A stretch of 64,000 nucleotides of DNA from positions 2,480,001-2,544,000 of the forward strand of contig PZJY01000002.1 in assembly GCA_031472005.1 (NCBI GenBank), read 5' to 3'. The position numbers were made by a program, and so were the translations under genes. The notes beneath the pieces were generated by a model. The model was not told the DNA's origin. It made no database searches and worked only from the letters and a program-made list of their open reading frames with translations. The stretch is from Tetracladium setigerum. Its lineage: Eukaryota; Ascomycota; Leotiomycetes; Helotiales. This document shows, one piece after another, positions 10,701-23,431 of the stretch (position 1 is the first letter of the stretch; every line of letters begins with the position of its first letter).

Positions 10701-13080
10701 ATGGATTCGAATGGAGTGTCACGTGACGCAACCACAGCATCAACTTATGAGGACGATGACTACATGCGGATCGAACACATTCGCTCGGAATCGCCAGATA
10801 TTGGACGCTCAGAGTCACCAGATATTGGATTACAAAATTCGCGGCGGAGAGGGCTGTCAGATGTGCACTCGTCGGATCCTAGGGGGACACGGCAGAGAGG
10901 ATTGTCAGAAGCACAACAACTGCTTACAGGAAGCGACAGAGGAAGCGACAGAGGAAGCGAAAGAAATTCCTTCGAGGTGGAGGTGACGAGAGCTTTTCAC
11001 TATGTACCCGCACCGAGAGTGGACGATGAGGATGCACGAAGAGGAAGTGAAGATGCAATTGGTGTTGGGTATCCTCAACCTCTGAAATCCAGCTGGAGGA
11101 GTCTTGGGAAGGATCTCTCCATGATCATCGTCACATTTCCATTCTTTGGTTTAGCTGCAGGTGCGATTTATTTCGATGGAAATGTCCAGACAGAATATTT
11201 TGAGAATTTGTTCAATGAATGCGCCAAAGTTGTATGTTTTGAGCTTGCTTTGGTTTATTACTATGCTGACTTTTGCAGGCTGCAACTTTGTTTCCGATTG
11301 TCTTCTCAATGATTGTGGGACGAGCTTTGTACAAAATCGCGTCCTGGAAATTGGAGCGTGGCTCGAATGTGGGATTATTAGAACAGCTTCTGGGGAGCCG
11401 GACCTTCAGCAGCACCATCTTTACACAGTCCAAACTTTGGACAAGCCCATTCATAGGCTTTGCGTTAATCCTTTTGTGGATTCTTTCTCCAGTGGGAAGT
11501 CAGGCTGCTCTGCGAATGCTTTCAACCAAAAGCTCTCCCGTAACATCACCCACTAGCATCAGCTACATCAACACTCGACAACCTATTTATTCTGGAAACG
11601 GGTTCGGATCATGGTTTCCTGGTTTTGCCACGTTATTTAGTGCTTCATTGATAGCTCCCGTTGAGACCAAAAGGGGCCCAACAGACAGTTGGGGAAATGT
11701 GAAGATTCCGTACTTCTCTTCTCTCTCTGACATTCTCATGAGTCAAGATGGATGGCGACTAGTCCCTGTTAACGGAATTGTCCCAATTTATTCGTCACTA
11801 TTCGGTATTCCTCTCTCAAATATACCATCCGAAAACACTACATTTACCATTGAGTCCACATATGTTGAACTAAGTTGCTCAACCAGAACAACCGAGAAGG
11901 TGCGAGGCGAAAATCGGACCAGTTCATTCGAAAATCCAGGTCTCATCGCAACGAACGGACTATTCGACAGCGCCACAAACGTTACCGAGCTCACAAATTG
12001 GGCTATAGGATATCTGGGAGAAGATGTGACTCCTCTCCTCCCTCTAGGGACATCAAACTCCTCCCTCCAGCTTCCCTGCTTAGACTGCCTCCCAACAAAC
12101 GCCAACGAGACCAAATACGCTGGCATCATTCTGTTCCAAGATTTTACCGGCGCCGAAAACGTTACATCAATATACTGCAACGCAGCACAAGTATATATCG
12201 AATCACAAATTCATTGCAGCACTTCATCCTCCAATCGCTGCGTTGTTACAGCACAGCGAGAGTCCCTCCTTCTGCACACACCTCCAAAAATAACCCTCCT
12301 CTCTTTCCTAGACGTCTCATTTGGCTTAAGCAAATTCCTACCAAACGCCACCCTCCAATCCTCCTGGCAAGACCAAATCCTAAACTACCTCTCCTCTCCG
12401 CTCTCGACTGCCGTCATCCCATCCACGCCCCACGCTTACCTCGATACCACCGCCTCCTCCCGCGAAAGCCATCTCCAAACGCTCCCACTCCAAGATTTTG
12501 GTCTTCGATTCGGACAACTCATCAATGCCTTCCTCTACAGCAGCGCCTGGAACACGACACAATTCCTCACCGGAGCCGATTTCGCCGAAACAAAAAGCTT
12601 CGCAAATGCACCTGATTTCACGGCGAAAGCTGCAGTTGATCTCTATCCTGATGTGAGAGCGGGCAAAGCTGTTTTGACTGTGATATCGGAAACTATAACG
12701 CCCAGGGCAATATTTACGCTTTCCATTCCCTGGTTGACATTTTACCTCCTCGCTACATTGATTATTTTTCTTGCGGCTTTAACGTCGCTGGTTATTTCGC
12801 GACGATTGCTCACACCTTCGTATTTGGGTTATGTGAGTTCATTGGTGAGGGAATCGGCTTATATTACCGAGGAGGAAAAACTCACGAATACGAATGTGCG
12901 GATGGGAGGGTTGGAGAGAGCGAGAGAGATGAGGGGGGTGAGGGTTAGGTTGGGGATGTAGGGGATTTGGAGTCAGGACATGAAGTCGGGACGGGGGTTG
13001 AGGTGAGAGTAGGGAGGATGGCCATTGGGGGCTCGGAGGGGACGAGGGGCGTGGAGAAAGGGGGGAGGTTGTATCTTTAG
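10701..13080 (+). CDS. Fungal membrane protein with large glycosylated ectodomain
   Basis: I do not recognise a named family. ATG 10701 opens a Ser/Asp/Arg-rich cytoplasmic tail with short repeats (SESPDIG twice, SDRG), followed by a helix at IIVTFPFFGLAAGAIYF, an intron at 11232-11278 (GTATGT...TTGCAG), two more helices (LFPIVFSMIVG and IGFALILLWILSP), and a region of about 370 residues with many N-x-S/T sites and paired cysteines. It ends with a last helix (LTFYLLATLIIFLAALTSLVI) and a basic cytoplasmic tail. This layout is common among ascomycete-specific multi-spanning proteins of unknown function. The first stop (12959-12961) follows RVRLGM, but one extra G in GGGG at 12952-12955 opens a better tail (VRLGDVGDLESGHEV ... 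GRLYL) that stops at 13078-13080, so I extend the gene to there. Confidence 0.68.
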
Positions 13081-13239
13081 ATGGGGGATTTGAAAGTAGA
13101 CTTGTATATATCTGTGTCTTTCGGGAAATGGCGGGGCGTTCAGGCGTTAAATACCATTGATATATCGAGAGTTATCAAAGTCAACATGACCATGGACAGA
13201 TAATAAAGAATATAAAAAACTGTCCTTTTCCAACCGGAC

Positions 13240-16200
13240 CTACATAAGCAGTTCAGCAACCTCAAAATGGCCCTTCTCAACCGCAAAATCCAACGCAGTC
13301 TTCCCCTCATTTTGCACAGCACTAACATCCACCCCCTTCCCAACCAATAATTTCAAGACATTCGCCTGTCCGAAACTCGCCGCAACATGCAGAGGTTGAT
13401 CACCATTTCTCGCACGCGCAGCACAATCCGCTCCGCGATCAATCAAAAGCCTGGCGATAGCTTCATCACCACGACAAGCCGCTTGGTGTAAAGGGCGCCA
13501 GCCTGTCCAACCCGGTCCCTCGATCTGAGCGCCGAGGTCAAGAAGCGTTGTTACTGTTCCCGCATCCCCGGAACGGACAGCTTCATTTAGAACAGTGTCG
13601 CCTGGGTCGTTGGTTGCTTCGATGTCGGCGCCTTTGCTAGCTAGTAATCGAACGGCAGCGGCTTTCCCGTTGATAGCTGCATCGTGGATGGCCCGTCCGC
13701 CGTTCTTGGTTTTCGAGTCAATTTTCGCTCCGTAGTCAAACAAGGCGTTCATCATGTCCAGTTCACCTCTGAAAGAGGCGCAAGAAAGTGGTGTGGAACG
13801 GTCTTCACAGTGAACTTCCAGATTTACTCCCTTCTCCAACAGAATCAGCACGGTTTGGAAGGTCCCGAGATGTGTGGCTGCATGGATAGGTCGGTAGTTT
13901 GACCAGGCTTCATATTCCAGGTCGGCACCTTTGGCAACCATCAAGTTCGCTGCAGCTACTCTTCCATTTGCGACGGCGAAATGGAGAGGTGTCAAACCGT
14001 GCCAGCCGGCGGTATGAATGTTTGCCCCGGCTCTGAAAAGACATTCCATCGTGGAAGTGTTGCCGGCTTCGGCTGCGAGAGTGATTGGTCGGTGGTTGTT
14101 ACTTTGAGCTACGTCGATACTCACACCTCGGTCTAGTAATATTTGGAGTGTGTATTCCGTAGACCAGATGGCCGCAGCGTGAATTGGCCGAGTGTTGTTG
14201 TTAGCAAGTGAGTCTGGATCGGCGCCTTTTTGGAGCAATAATCGAAGGGATTCGTCTGCTGTAGTGCCTGCTGCGTAATGTGCTGGACGCCAGTTATCGC
14301 AACCTGTAGCTTCGATGTCTGCGCCGGCGTTAAGCAAAATTCCTGCAGCGTGCCATTGATTGTGTTGTACTGCCACAGTCAATGGTCCGTTTCCTATGTT
14401 ACTTCGAGCCTCGATATCTGCGCCGAGTTTCAGGAGTTGTTGGACCGATCTCGTCTTCCCATAGTGTGCAGCAACATGTAATGGAGTATATCCATCGTCG
14501 GCTCTTGAATTGATATCTGCTCCATATTTTCGAATAAGGTGATTAACGAGAGAAAGTTTTTCGTTCCCAGCTGCCCCGTGAAGTGGCCGCCAACCGTCAC
14601 GTCCGAGACTCTCGACACTTAGTCCAGCCGCGATCAAGGTATCTGCCAGTGGGATGCTACCAATATAAATACAGACAAGGCTCAAAGCCGTTTGGCCATC
14701 TACTTGCTTATGTGCGATGTTGGCACCGTAACGCAAGAGTAGCTGAACTGCTTCGAGGTGGCCTTTTTGGCAAGCGAGAAGTAGAGGCGTGTGGCCTGTG
14801 GCGTCGGTGGTATTGATGTCTGCACCTTTTTCGAGAAGCATCTGGATAATTTTTGTGTGGCCTTGTTCGGAGGCGCTGCGGAGTAATGGGTCGGATTTTG
14901 GATCGTGTGGAGCTGTGATGTGTGGTGGTATTGATAGATCTTGTGGTGGTGCTGGTGGAAAATTGTTCTCTGAAGATTCCCCTTTGTCTAGACCTGCCTG
15001 GAAGCGAGAAGGCACGTAGCTGTGGAAAAGAGGAGCTGTTGTATGAAGAGAGTCGGGAACCTCTTCTTGGAGTTTGTCTAAAGTCTTCTCTGGTTCCCAG
15101 ATGACCTCGAGATCTGCAACTGGAACTTTTCCAAACTTCCTTTCCGGTGTCCAGCAACCCCAATCCAGAGTAGCATGCTTGTAACCTGGTTTTCCCACTG
15201 GATTAAACGCCACTACATCTCCTGCTTTGACATCTAGATAGCCTTGCGTAGAATTTTGGCTTTTTTTCACCCGGCAAAACTTTACGTGCATTGGGCCAAC
15301 GCTGTCGACCAGGCTTACAGGGGTTTTTGGTGTTCGGACGAAGAAGGCTAAGATTTCTGGTGTTCGAATGGTTATTGACTGTTTTGAAGCTGTTTGAATT
15401 GGCTTAGGCGTTGGAATTGGCTTAGGCGTTGGAATTGGCTCAGGCGTTTGAATTGGTTTGCTGGGGGCGAGAAGGTACGATTCATTGAATCCGAACGCTC
15501 TTCAGGTTGACGTTCCGATAGAGGCGAGATCGTAAGATTGTCAAATCTTGTCAAAGTCGAGGACCCATTTGGGCTAACCAAAACTGGCGATCCAGGAAGT
15601 TCAGAAGAAAAAGTTATGCTGTTGTCAAACAGTTCAATAGGTTGGTGGTGGTGAGGTTTGACTGTTTTTGTATTGTTATCAAATAGCTCAACAGATTGGT
15701 GAGTTTGGACCAATGTTGTATTATCATCGGCTAGCTCAAACTGTTTGCCACTTTTGCCTTTGGTATCAGCCTCTGAATTTTTCGTGAAGGATTTGAAAGC
15801 TCGTCTGTACGCCGCTGATGAGACCAGTTGATCGTCAAAGCTAAATTCTATATCTTGGCCTCCAATAGTGCTTGCTGCTCTCTTCTGGCGCAAAGTGTGA
15901 GATCTCTCGACCATTTTTTGGAGAACAGCATTATTGTCACTCAACATTCGTTGGACGTCCGATATGGATTCTCTAGAATACAATTAGTGGAATTCAGAGA
16001 AAGACTTTCGGGACCCCTACGTTTGAACTGCCGCAAGGAGAAGATGTAAAGCACTCTGCTGTCCCCTGAGAGTTCCAAGTAGATCTCGCATGCCAGCCTC
16101 GTTCCAAATATACTTAACCTTTGGTTTCCAGCTGAGAAATCCCACTTTCTCACCGGCAGTCAATTTTTCCACTTCCTCATTCAAGACTGTCAAAGTGATA

Positions 16201-16466
16201 GAGCATCCACTTATCGCAAGTTCGAAGGAGGCGCCCAACTGACTGGTATTCGGGTCCAACTTAGAGGCCAGCCCATCGGGGTCTTTTTTGGCGATGCCCT
16301 CGATTTGTGTGAGTGCTGCTGCAATAACTGTACATTCGGAGACGATGGCCGATATGGTCATGTTCGACTGAGAATATTTTACTTTGACATTGTTCAGTGC
16401 ATATGAGACACGAACACAGAGCGGCACCAGGGTGCCGACCAGTCCAACTATTGATAATGGATCCAT
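13240..16466 (-). CDS. Ankyrin-repeat protein with STAND-type N-terminal domain
   Basis: ATG 16466 starts an N-terminal domain (MDPLSIVGLVGTLVPLCVRV ...) like the helical effector-side domains found at the start of fungal NLR/STAND proteins. An intron at 15973-16020 (GTAGGG...TCTAG, branch CACTAA) leads into a low-complexity linker with NFD/ELFDN-like repeats and then a Pro-Ile-Pro-Thr-Pro-Lys repeat. Next comes a small SH3-like segment (KFCRVKK ... YKHATLDWGCW) and about 17 ankyrin repeats (GADINTTDATGHTPLLLA, GWRPLHGAA and so on) to the C-terminus. No NACHT or NB-ARC domain is present between the two ends. The frame shifts by one at the C5 run (15463-15467 on the plus strand): upstream reads SPPANQF, downstream the proline repeat and ankyrins. 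Family assignment of the repeats is secure; its role, perhaps protein-protein scaffolding or self/non-self sensing, is inference. Confidence 0.82.
15393..15456. repeat. 18-bp tandem repeat encoding PIPTPK-type units
   Basis: Three 18-bp units (15393-15410, 15411-15428, 15429-15446) and a partial fourth differ by one or two bases. In the frame continuous with the ankyrin domain they encode Pro-Ile-(Pro/Gln)-Thr-(Pro/Ala)-(Lys/Glu/Ser), a flexible linker. Confidence 0.9.
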
Positions 16467-18131
16467 CGCGCCTCTCGAGTCTTATAGATAGAGAATAAAG
16501 TAGATTCAAGATATCGTAGGTTAATCCTGCTTTGCAGGTTGCCAATGTTTCGCGCCGAGAGTACTAGACACTTGGGATGCCTAGCCGAGTCGATGGGTGC
16601 GCCGTGCAACCAGAAGAAAGGGACGCAGATGTTCCACCAGGATGTTCTTGGCGCAATCTGATGTCAGAGAGATCTTGGTATACAATCCAAGGAAGTTAGG
16701 TTCAGAGATTGTATTACATGTCGATCCGACGTCCAAGGGAGAGGTGTGCAGTTGGGAACTTTCAGCTCGACGGGACGCTTCAGAGTAGTGGACGCCACAT
16801 TCCCGTGACCATAATTTCTACCGAGACAATGAAATGGGTTTCATATAGCATCATGACAACGTTCAGCCTCATGCTCATCATTTATAAGTTGCATGTTGAT
16901 TGAATTGATGTGTTCAAATATTGTGGCCAAATGACTTCCATACAATAAAACGGGATGGCAAGCACTTGAGTATATTTTTGTGTACGATTTAGCTATGTAC
17001 ATGGGTGAGTTTGTTGGGATGCAATTTAAGTTCAAGATTGATACATGACCACTCAAATATCTAGAGAATCATGAAGTAGACCAACAAAGAGAATGAAAGA
17101 CGTTGCCAAGGTGTCAGACATTCCATGATACCGGGTATCTGGGTCGCTGACTAAGCCACTCGATCACTGAAAAGTCTACCCTTGGAGGTCTCCCACTTAG
17201 AGTACATACAAATCTAACTTTTACCTATGCATACTCCACTCCATTTATCTTGATTTTACCCTCAGTTGCACACAAAATCCAACACAAAGACCGAATACTA
17301 ATTGTCACGTGATTTTTTGTCGAGTTTCTGTCTGTCCAAAGGCGACCTTTGTTAATGTCCTTTATGATAGCAAAGTTTTATTAAGGCAAAGTTCTATACA
17401 AGAACTTTATAGTTTAATCTTAAAAAGTCTGTCAATAGAGTGGAGAATACGAATATAATGACAAAATAATAAGCACTACCATACAGAGTAGCATTTCCGG
17501 CCACAGTCACTGGAAGCCCACTGGAACCCAATTCAAGTAGTACAACCGGGTTCATCGCATCCACGTAAGCTTTCCATGCAAACTTGATCCTGAATTGAAC
17601 ACAAGCTAATAAATTGAGCATTCTCGGCGACACTTCCCCGCCTTACGGTGCAACAAGACCCCACACTTCATCACGATACCCCGTATTTCCCCCTCCGTCT
17701 CTTCCGTTATGCATGTTCCCGTTCGGAAGGCAAAGCTTGATCTATTTAAAGTGATTAAAATCCGGCAGTAGTGGCAGACTCTATCAAAACCCACCATACA
17801 AACGACCACTGCTCAAATTGTGGCTTCGGCTAATTTCACCTACGCCAAATAGTACTCCATTCAGCAGCCGTTCTTTCCGGTAGCAATCCTCTAATTTCTG
17901 CTGTGGTTAAAATTGAGAAAGCCAAAATGATGAAGAATATGTTGAACAATGGTGATGAGGCATTTAAGGCTGAATGGCAATGTTGTCAGACGGGTAGGAA
18001 TTGGTTGTTATGTGACTTCGACGAGGAAATTGGTGGATATATCAAACCTCGACCCACCTCTTCTTCTTCTCCTTTTCCTTCCACCTATGCCACACCAAGA
18101 TCAGAATAAAACAAATACAAGCATCATTAAA
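16467..18131. other. Intergenic, divergent promoters, no supported gene
   Basis: The ankyrin gene and the small secreted protein gene point away from each other here. A 79-codon minus frame (17394-17633) contains a hydrophobic segment but has no domain or clear start context. The last 200 bases before ATG 18132 are rich in TCTTC pyrimidine tracts, common upstream of fungal start codons. Confidence 0.45.
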
Positions 18132-18831
18132 ATGCAGTTCTCATCCCTCATCGCACAACTCTCTCTCCTCCTCGCGTAAGTCCTTTCAAAAGATCTACCC
18201 CTCTCAGCAATCAAAACCGCCTTTCTAATCCCATCAAAACCCTCAGTATATCTCCCCTCACAACAGCAAAATGTCCAACCATAACGCGCACAGTCCAAGC
18301 ACCTCTCTGTCCCAGAGTTACTTCCCCTCCTCCCTACGCTCCATCACCCGATATCCCCACTACAAGTGAGTATCCTACCCCAAATCCGCAACATTCTCAT
18401 GCCTGAGCGCATTTTTAAACTTCAGTCCCAATCAACGCACCTCATCAAGCTAACTCACTATCTCCTTCCACTAGATATTCTCACCCGACCTAGATGCATT
18501 GCACCACAATGTGTAATTCTGTCTACTATTTCGGTTCCTTGTGGATGTCCAACCACTGTACCAACTCGCACCCATACTCTTCCGTGTACCAAGCCTGGAC
18601 CTTGTCCTGGTGGTTGTGTAGGAACGCGTAAGTTTTTAATAATTTCACAAAATTTGTCATACTTCTTGAGAAGTTTGAGTTGCTTTGGAGGTTGCATAAT
18701 TCTTAGCACTCATGTTGTTCTTCGGAAAAGGAGACGAATCAGCTGACTTCGCAATCATGACAGAATATGAAACGGTTCTACCAACGACGAAGTGTCACCC
18801 TGTTCATCCAGTCTACACGACTACCGCCTGA
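18132..18831 (+). CDS. Small secreted cysteine-rich protein (four exons)
   Basis: Not recognised as a named family. Four small exons assemble by canonical sites: 18132-18175, 18247-18365, 18475-18627 and a last exon ending TGA 18829-18831 (acceptor at either 18704-18705 or near 18764). The product of roughly 125-145 residues opens with a signal peptide (MQFSSLIAQLSLLLA) and is rich in Cys, Pro and Thr: AKCPT, APLCPRVT, PRCIAPQCV, VPCGCPTTVPT, LPCTKPGPCPGGCVG, TTKCHP. About eleven cysteines in the mature part suggest a disulfide-stabilised extracellular protein, for example a wall-associated or effector-like protein. No transmembrane helix or GPI signal is seen. The short exons, each bounded by good GT/AG sites and keeping frame, are the main support. 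Confidence 0.6.
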
Positions 18832-19106
18832 GGTGGATTATCACGGTGATGGATTTGGTGACAATTCTGACGAAGATTGCTGTCGAAATATAAGTTTGCG
18901 CGTTTGGTGAGCAAGATGTATGGAAGCACACTGTAACATATCCTTGATGAAAAAAGTTCAATGTGTCATATTCTTCGTTGCTGTTTTCGTATACTCATAA
19001 ATTCGCACCCATAACATTACATCCTAAACTCAAGCCCGCCCTCGTGAAATGAGACAGCAAAAAGACACGCAGCACGATCAAAAAAGCACCCTGGATGAAC
19101 GGTACC

Positions 19107-22100
19107 CTACAAATTTCTCTCCGCAGCAATCTTAGCAGGCATGTCCTTGTGCAATCTGTTCCTGCCCCCATTACCAGTAGTAGTATCTTGGCTTTCACCA
19201 GTAGCAACACCCTGTTCTGTCTTCACTCCACTGTTGGCATCCAGCACACCTTCACCCTTATGATCTTGTCTCTGCTCGCTCGTCAAATGACGAGGCGCAG
19301 CAGAGCCTGAATCCTGATACTGTGAGCTTTGATTGTTGTTGTCGCTGGTGAAGTGACGAGGTGCGGCAGAACTGGAATCATGGTGGGTTGAGCTTGGGTC
19401 GGTGGTTGATTGGGAGTGGGTATACTGGGCTGATGATGGAGAGGTAAGGTTGCTGCCGCTTTGAGGGTAATTGCTATAATCGCGGTCATCGGTAGATCTC
19501 CCATGTCCCAAAGTACCAGCACCAATACCTGCCCCAGCAGCCATCATGTCGCCAGTAGGGCTCGTGCGTATGTTTGCGTATTGTCGAGAAGGGTCATGAC
19601 CGTATCCTGAAGTACCAGTGCCAACTTCCGAGGAGGTGCCGCTAGTTTGGTGTCCGGCAACGTTTCCATGTTGACCAGTATTATGCTGGCGTCCCAACGA
19701 TCCAAGGCCAGCTCCAACTGCAGTACCAGCAGCCAATTTCTCTCCTGTGTGGCTACTACGATCGTTTCCATATTGCTGAGTGGTATCATGACCGTGTCCT
19801 AAAGTACCAGCTCCAGAGGTAACACCACTAGTTTGTTGTCCACCAACATTTCCATATTGCTGACTAGTGTTCTGATCATGTCCCAGAGCACCAGCGCCCA
19901 CTCCCGAGGAAGAAACGCCACCACTCTGGTATTCGCGAGTTCCATGCTGTTGATTCTTATTATGCTCATGTCCTAGAACTCCCGCTCCAACGCCGGCCGC
20001 AGTTCCAGCAGCTAACTTCTCACCAGTGTGGTGATTGATCGAATCTTTTGGAGCACCTCCGTCTGGGTATCCAGTAGAACTAGGAACACCACTGAATCGG
20101 TCATGGCCATGCAGTCTCTCGCCAAGAGACGGTTTACGTTGACCATCGTGGGAACTGCCAGCAGTGCTAGTATCGTCCAATTTTTCGCCGGTATGATGAT
20201 TGATGTGGTCTTTGGGAGCACCCCCTTCCGGATAGCCTGTTGAACTTTCAATACCTCGGTTACGAGCTACACCATGGAGCTTGTCACCAATTGACGAACC
20301 AGCAGGTTGCTCGACCAATGGTGTGTGGCCTTTGCCTTGGTCGGCAGATGGTGTAGTTTCCGATTGAGAAGGTTTGTGTTGACCAGAATGGTACTGATGG
20401 GCAGCATATGTGCCTGCGCCTGCGACAGCAGCTCCACCAGCCAGATTGCGAGCATTATGATCTTTTTCTTGGCGGTCGAACTCATCTTCTTCCTCCTTGG
20501 TGTATTTCTTGTTCTTGTCGCGATCTAAATGGAATCAGTTAGTCTTGAAGTACTGCGAGATTTGAGTAACTTACGGAGGAATGAAAACAACCCCTTGTGT
20601 TCCTTCTTCTCTGCATGTTTCTCGTCCTTGATGTCACGCTTGTCGTTGTCTCTCAACTGCTTCTCGTGCTCCTTTTCGGCATGCTTTCGCTCTTTCTCTG
20701 CAGCGAGAAGAGTTTTATCATGCTCCTTTTGAGCTTGATGTTGTTCCTTTTCAGCGTGCTTGTGTTCCTTCTCTGCGGCGAGAACAGCCTTTTGATGTTG
20801 CTTTTCTTCTTTCTCTTGCTTGTGGATGGCTTTGTCATGCTCTTTTTGAGCGTGGTGTTGTTCTTTCTCCGCGTGCTTCTGTTCCTTCTCTGCCTGCTTC
20901 TGATCTTTCTCTGCCTGCTTCTGAGCCTCTTTGTCATCACGCTCATTATACTTATGAGCCCCATAGGCCGCAGCACCTACACCACCGCCAACCAGGGCGG
21001 CATCTCGTCCATAATGATGATCTTTGTCCTTTTCTAGTTCTCGATCTTGTTCAGATCTAGGATGCCCACGATTGATGAGATCATTCTCATTACGGTGTGG
21101 TCGATCGGCCTCCACTCTAGGATGCCCACGGTTGATGAGAAGGGATGGATCTGGCCCAGATGAAGAGGTTGAAGTGGTAGTTGTGGTGGTAGTCGTAGGA
21201 AAGGTTGTGGTAGTTGAGGTGCCTTGTGGGTGAGAATCGTGTTGTCTGCCCAATCCATAACCGGCTCCAGCTACTCCAGCACCAATTGCAGCATCTCTGC
21301 CGTAATGATGTTCTTTCGGGCGATCACTATCAACTGTGTTGCTAGTATTCCTGGTTTGTCTGATGGGATCCGATGAATGAGGGGTAGTTGTAGCTTGCGT
21401 AGAGGCTTGGTGAGGTTCAGATTCATGTTGTCTGCCCAAACCATACCCAGCTCCAGCCACTCCAGCGCCGATTGCGGCATCTCTGCCATAATGATGTTCT
21501 TTGGAGCGATCGCTGCCAATTTCTTGATCTCCACGATTGAGAGTGCTTGATGTATCTGGGGTAACGTGGGAGGTCTGATGGCTTGGATCACCACCAGTCA
21601 TGATATCACGAGAGCGATCTTGAAGATTGGTCCCGATTCCAGGCGCGGAGCTTTGGGTGCTAACACGAGGATCGGCACAATTGAGAGCATCTGAATGATG
21701 AACAGACTCTGATGTTTTGTTGTCTGAGTACTTGCTTGCACCACTGAGAATTGTTAGCTATTGATGATTGTGCGGGAAAATGCGAAGTATACTCACTATG
21801 CAGCTCCACCCAAGCCAGCAGCTCCACCAACAAGAGCAGCGTCTCGTCCTTGGTGGTGTTCCTTTTCCACATCTCCAGAAGACGACGTAGGTTCATTTGT
21901 TGCGCGAGTACGATCTGGTATACCAGCACCCTGATTTGAGTACTCAGTAGATCCAGGCTGGTAATTACCACCCGCAACAGGTGGAGTCTCTGGTGGATAG
22001 GTCCCAGGCATTGACGACTGATTTCCTGTGCCAAATTCATCGGCACCACGCTCTGTGAAACGGCTTTGGTGAGATCTATTACCAATAAGTAAAAATAATC

Positions 22101-23431
22101 GATTAGATTTTGTTGAATATACTTACTGAGATCCTAGACCAAGGGCACCAAGACCGACCGCACCGGCCCCCGCAGCTTGCTTTCCTCCATTGCGGTGATG
22201 ATGATCAGCTTCTTCGGCTCCACCTCCATATTTTTCATGGTGATGAATTGCATCTTCAGTGCCTACTTTGGAACTTTTATTGAGGCTGGGATCAAGTAGA
22301 TTCGCCGCTCCGGTTTGATGTCGCTGGACATGGTCAGTAAGCCTCTCATTATAAGCAAATGTGCCACTTACCAGAGTGGAACCAGATCCAATTGAGCTGG
22401 TGTTGTGAGCGCCGCTCGCAGACGAATAGTCAATCGCACCGGCGCCAGTATTGATGTCTCTAGAGTTATCTGACTCAATCCTTGGATCTGCTTTATTGAG
22501 TAAATTAGATTGGTGTGGACGGTCTGTCGACGTGGGGTGTGTTCCCGAACCACCAAAGGTTGTATCTTCTCTGGGGGAATCACGTGCTCTACAATTGTTA
22601 TTTAAATCTCTAGTTCAGACAAGTAGATGATACTTACTGGCTCGCAAGACCACCGGCTCCTGCTGCAAGTCCCAAGTTCCTGGCTGTATGATCTCCAGAG
22701 CTTGTCGTGTGGGGTTGAGAAGACTCAAATCTAGGATCTGTTTTACCGAGCAAATTCGAATCTCGTGGCGTATTTGTGGTACTAGAATGGGTAGTTGAGG
22801 CTTCGGGGCCAGAGTTCATAGGATATTGCTGTTGTCCTCTTACATCGACGTCAGCTTCTGTTATCATTCAATTTGAAGGAGTCAAACTGTACTCACGGTT
22901 GCGAAAGCCCATGTCCTCTTCCAGCTGTCAATGGATTGGTTGCATCCTGCCCTGGCAGGTGTGTAGATTGGTTGGAGCTACCTAAATGGCTCCCTTGTCC
23001 CGATAGACCTCCAGCTTGTTGTGTACTTGTGTTTGTATCCGTGCTCCTAGAAATTGAAGTGGGATCTTGAGAAGCTTGGCCGAGAGTGTGTTGCTGATGT
23101 TCTCTCGAAAGAGTATTACTCTCCTTCTTTGCTGCCAACCGACTGCCCTCGCCAGTCAAGCCACTGGAGTGATGTGTGTGTGTACCAGTAGCAGCGGAGC
23201 TTCCTTGGCCTTGGACGTGTGTTTGTTCATTGGATCCAGACAGGTGGCTTCCTTCGCCAGTCAATCCTGATTTAGAATGGCTTGTGTCCGTGGTGTTTGT
23301 TGGGTTGTTGCCCTGACCGTACAGAGTCTGATCGTCATCTGCATGTCCAGGACGACTAAAATTGGCTGATTAGCATTCAGATCTCGAAACCACAGGAGGG
23401 GTACTCGCAGCAAATTCTTCAGGGTCTCCAT
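19107..23431 (-). CDS. Large repetitive His/Gly-rich low-complexity protein
   Basis: A multi-exon gene of more than 1,200 codons starts near ATG 23431 (context CAAACATGG) and ends ...KDMPAKIAAERNL at 19107. I recognise the style of ascomycete 'cell surface' or stress proteins but not a function. In order it has: GEGSHLSGS/GQGSHLGSS repeats; recurring N-L-L-x-K-x-DPR segments (DPRFES, DPRIES, DPRVST); three KEHHYGRDAAIGAGVAGAGY-like modules; a highly charged coiled-coil block (about 150 residues of AEKEQKHAEKEQHHAQKEHD type); and a tail of SSTGYPEGGAPKDxINHHTGEK repeats alternating with ALGHDQN-type repeats. No signal peptide or transmembrane helix is seen, so it is probably a soluble, largely disordered protein. 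Introns at about 22589-22637, 22839-22896 and near 20526-20575 are canonical; the first exon junction (near 23404) and the one near 22372 do not keep frame with any simple site choice. Confidence 0.68.

Noticed and set aside
14708..15163. Minus-strand 151-codon frame overlapping the ankyrin region
   Set aside because: It is in an alternative phase of a clearly coding ankyrin exon and is Ser/Arg-rich without a domain.
15393..15456. Possible CRISPR-like or regulatory direct repeat
   Set aside because: The units are contiguous 18-mers without spacers inside a coding exon; they encode a proline linker.
20597..21037. Plus-strand Leu/Phe-rich 146-codon frame resembling a membrane protein
   Set aside because: It is the reverse of the AEKEQKHAEKE coiled-coil repeats; the apparent hydrophobic helices are an artefact.
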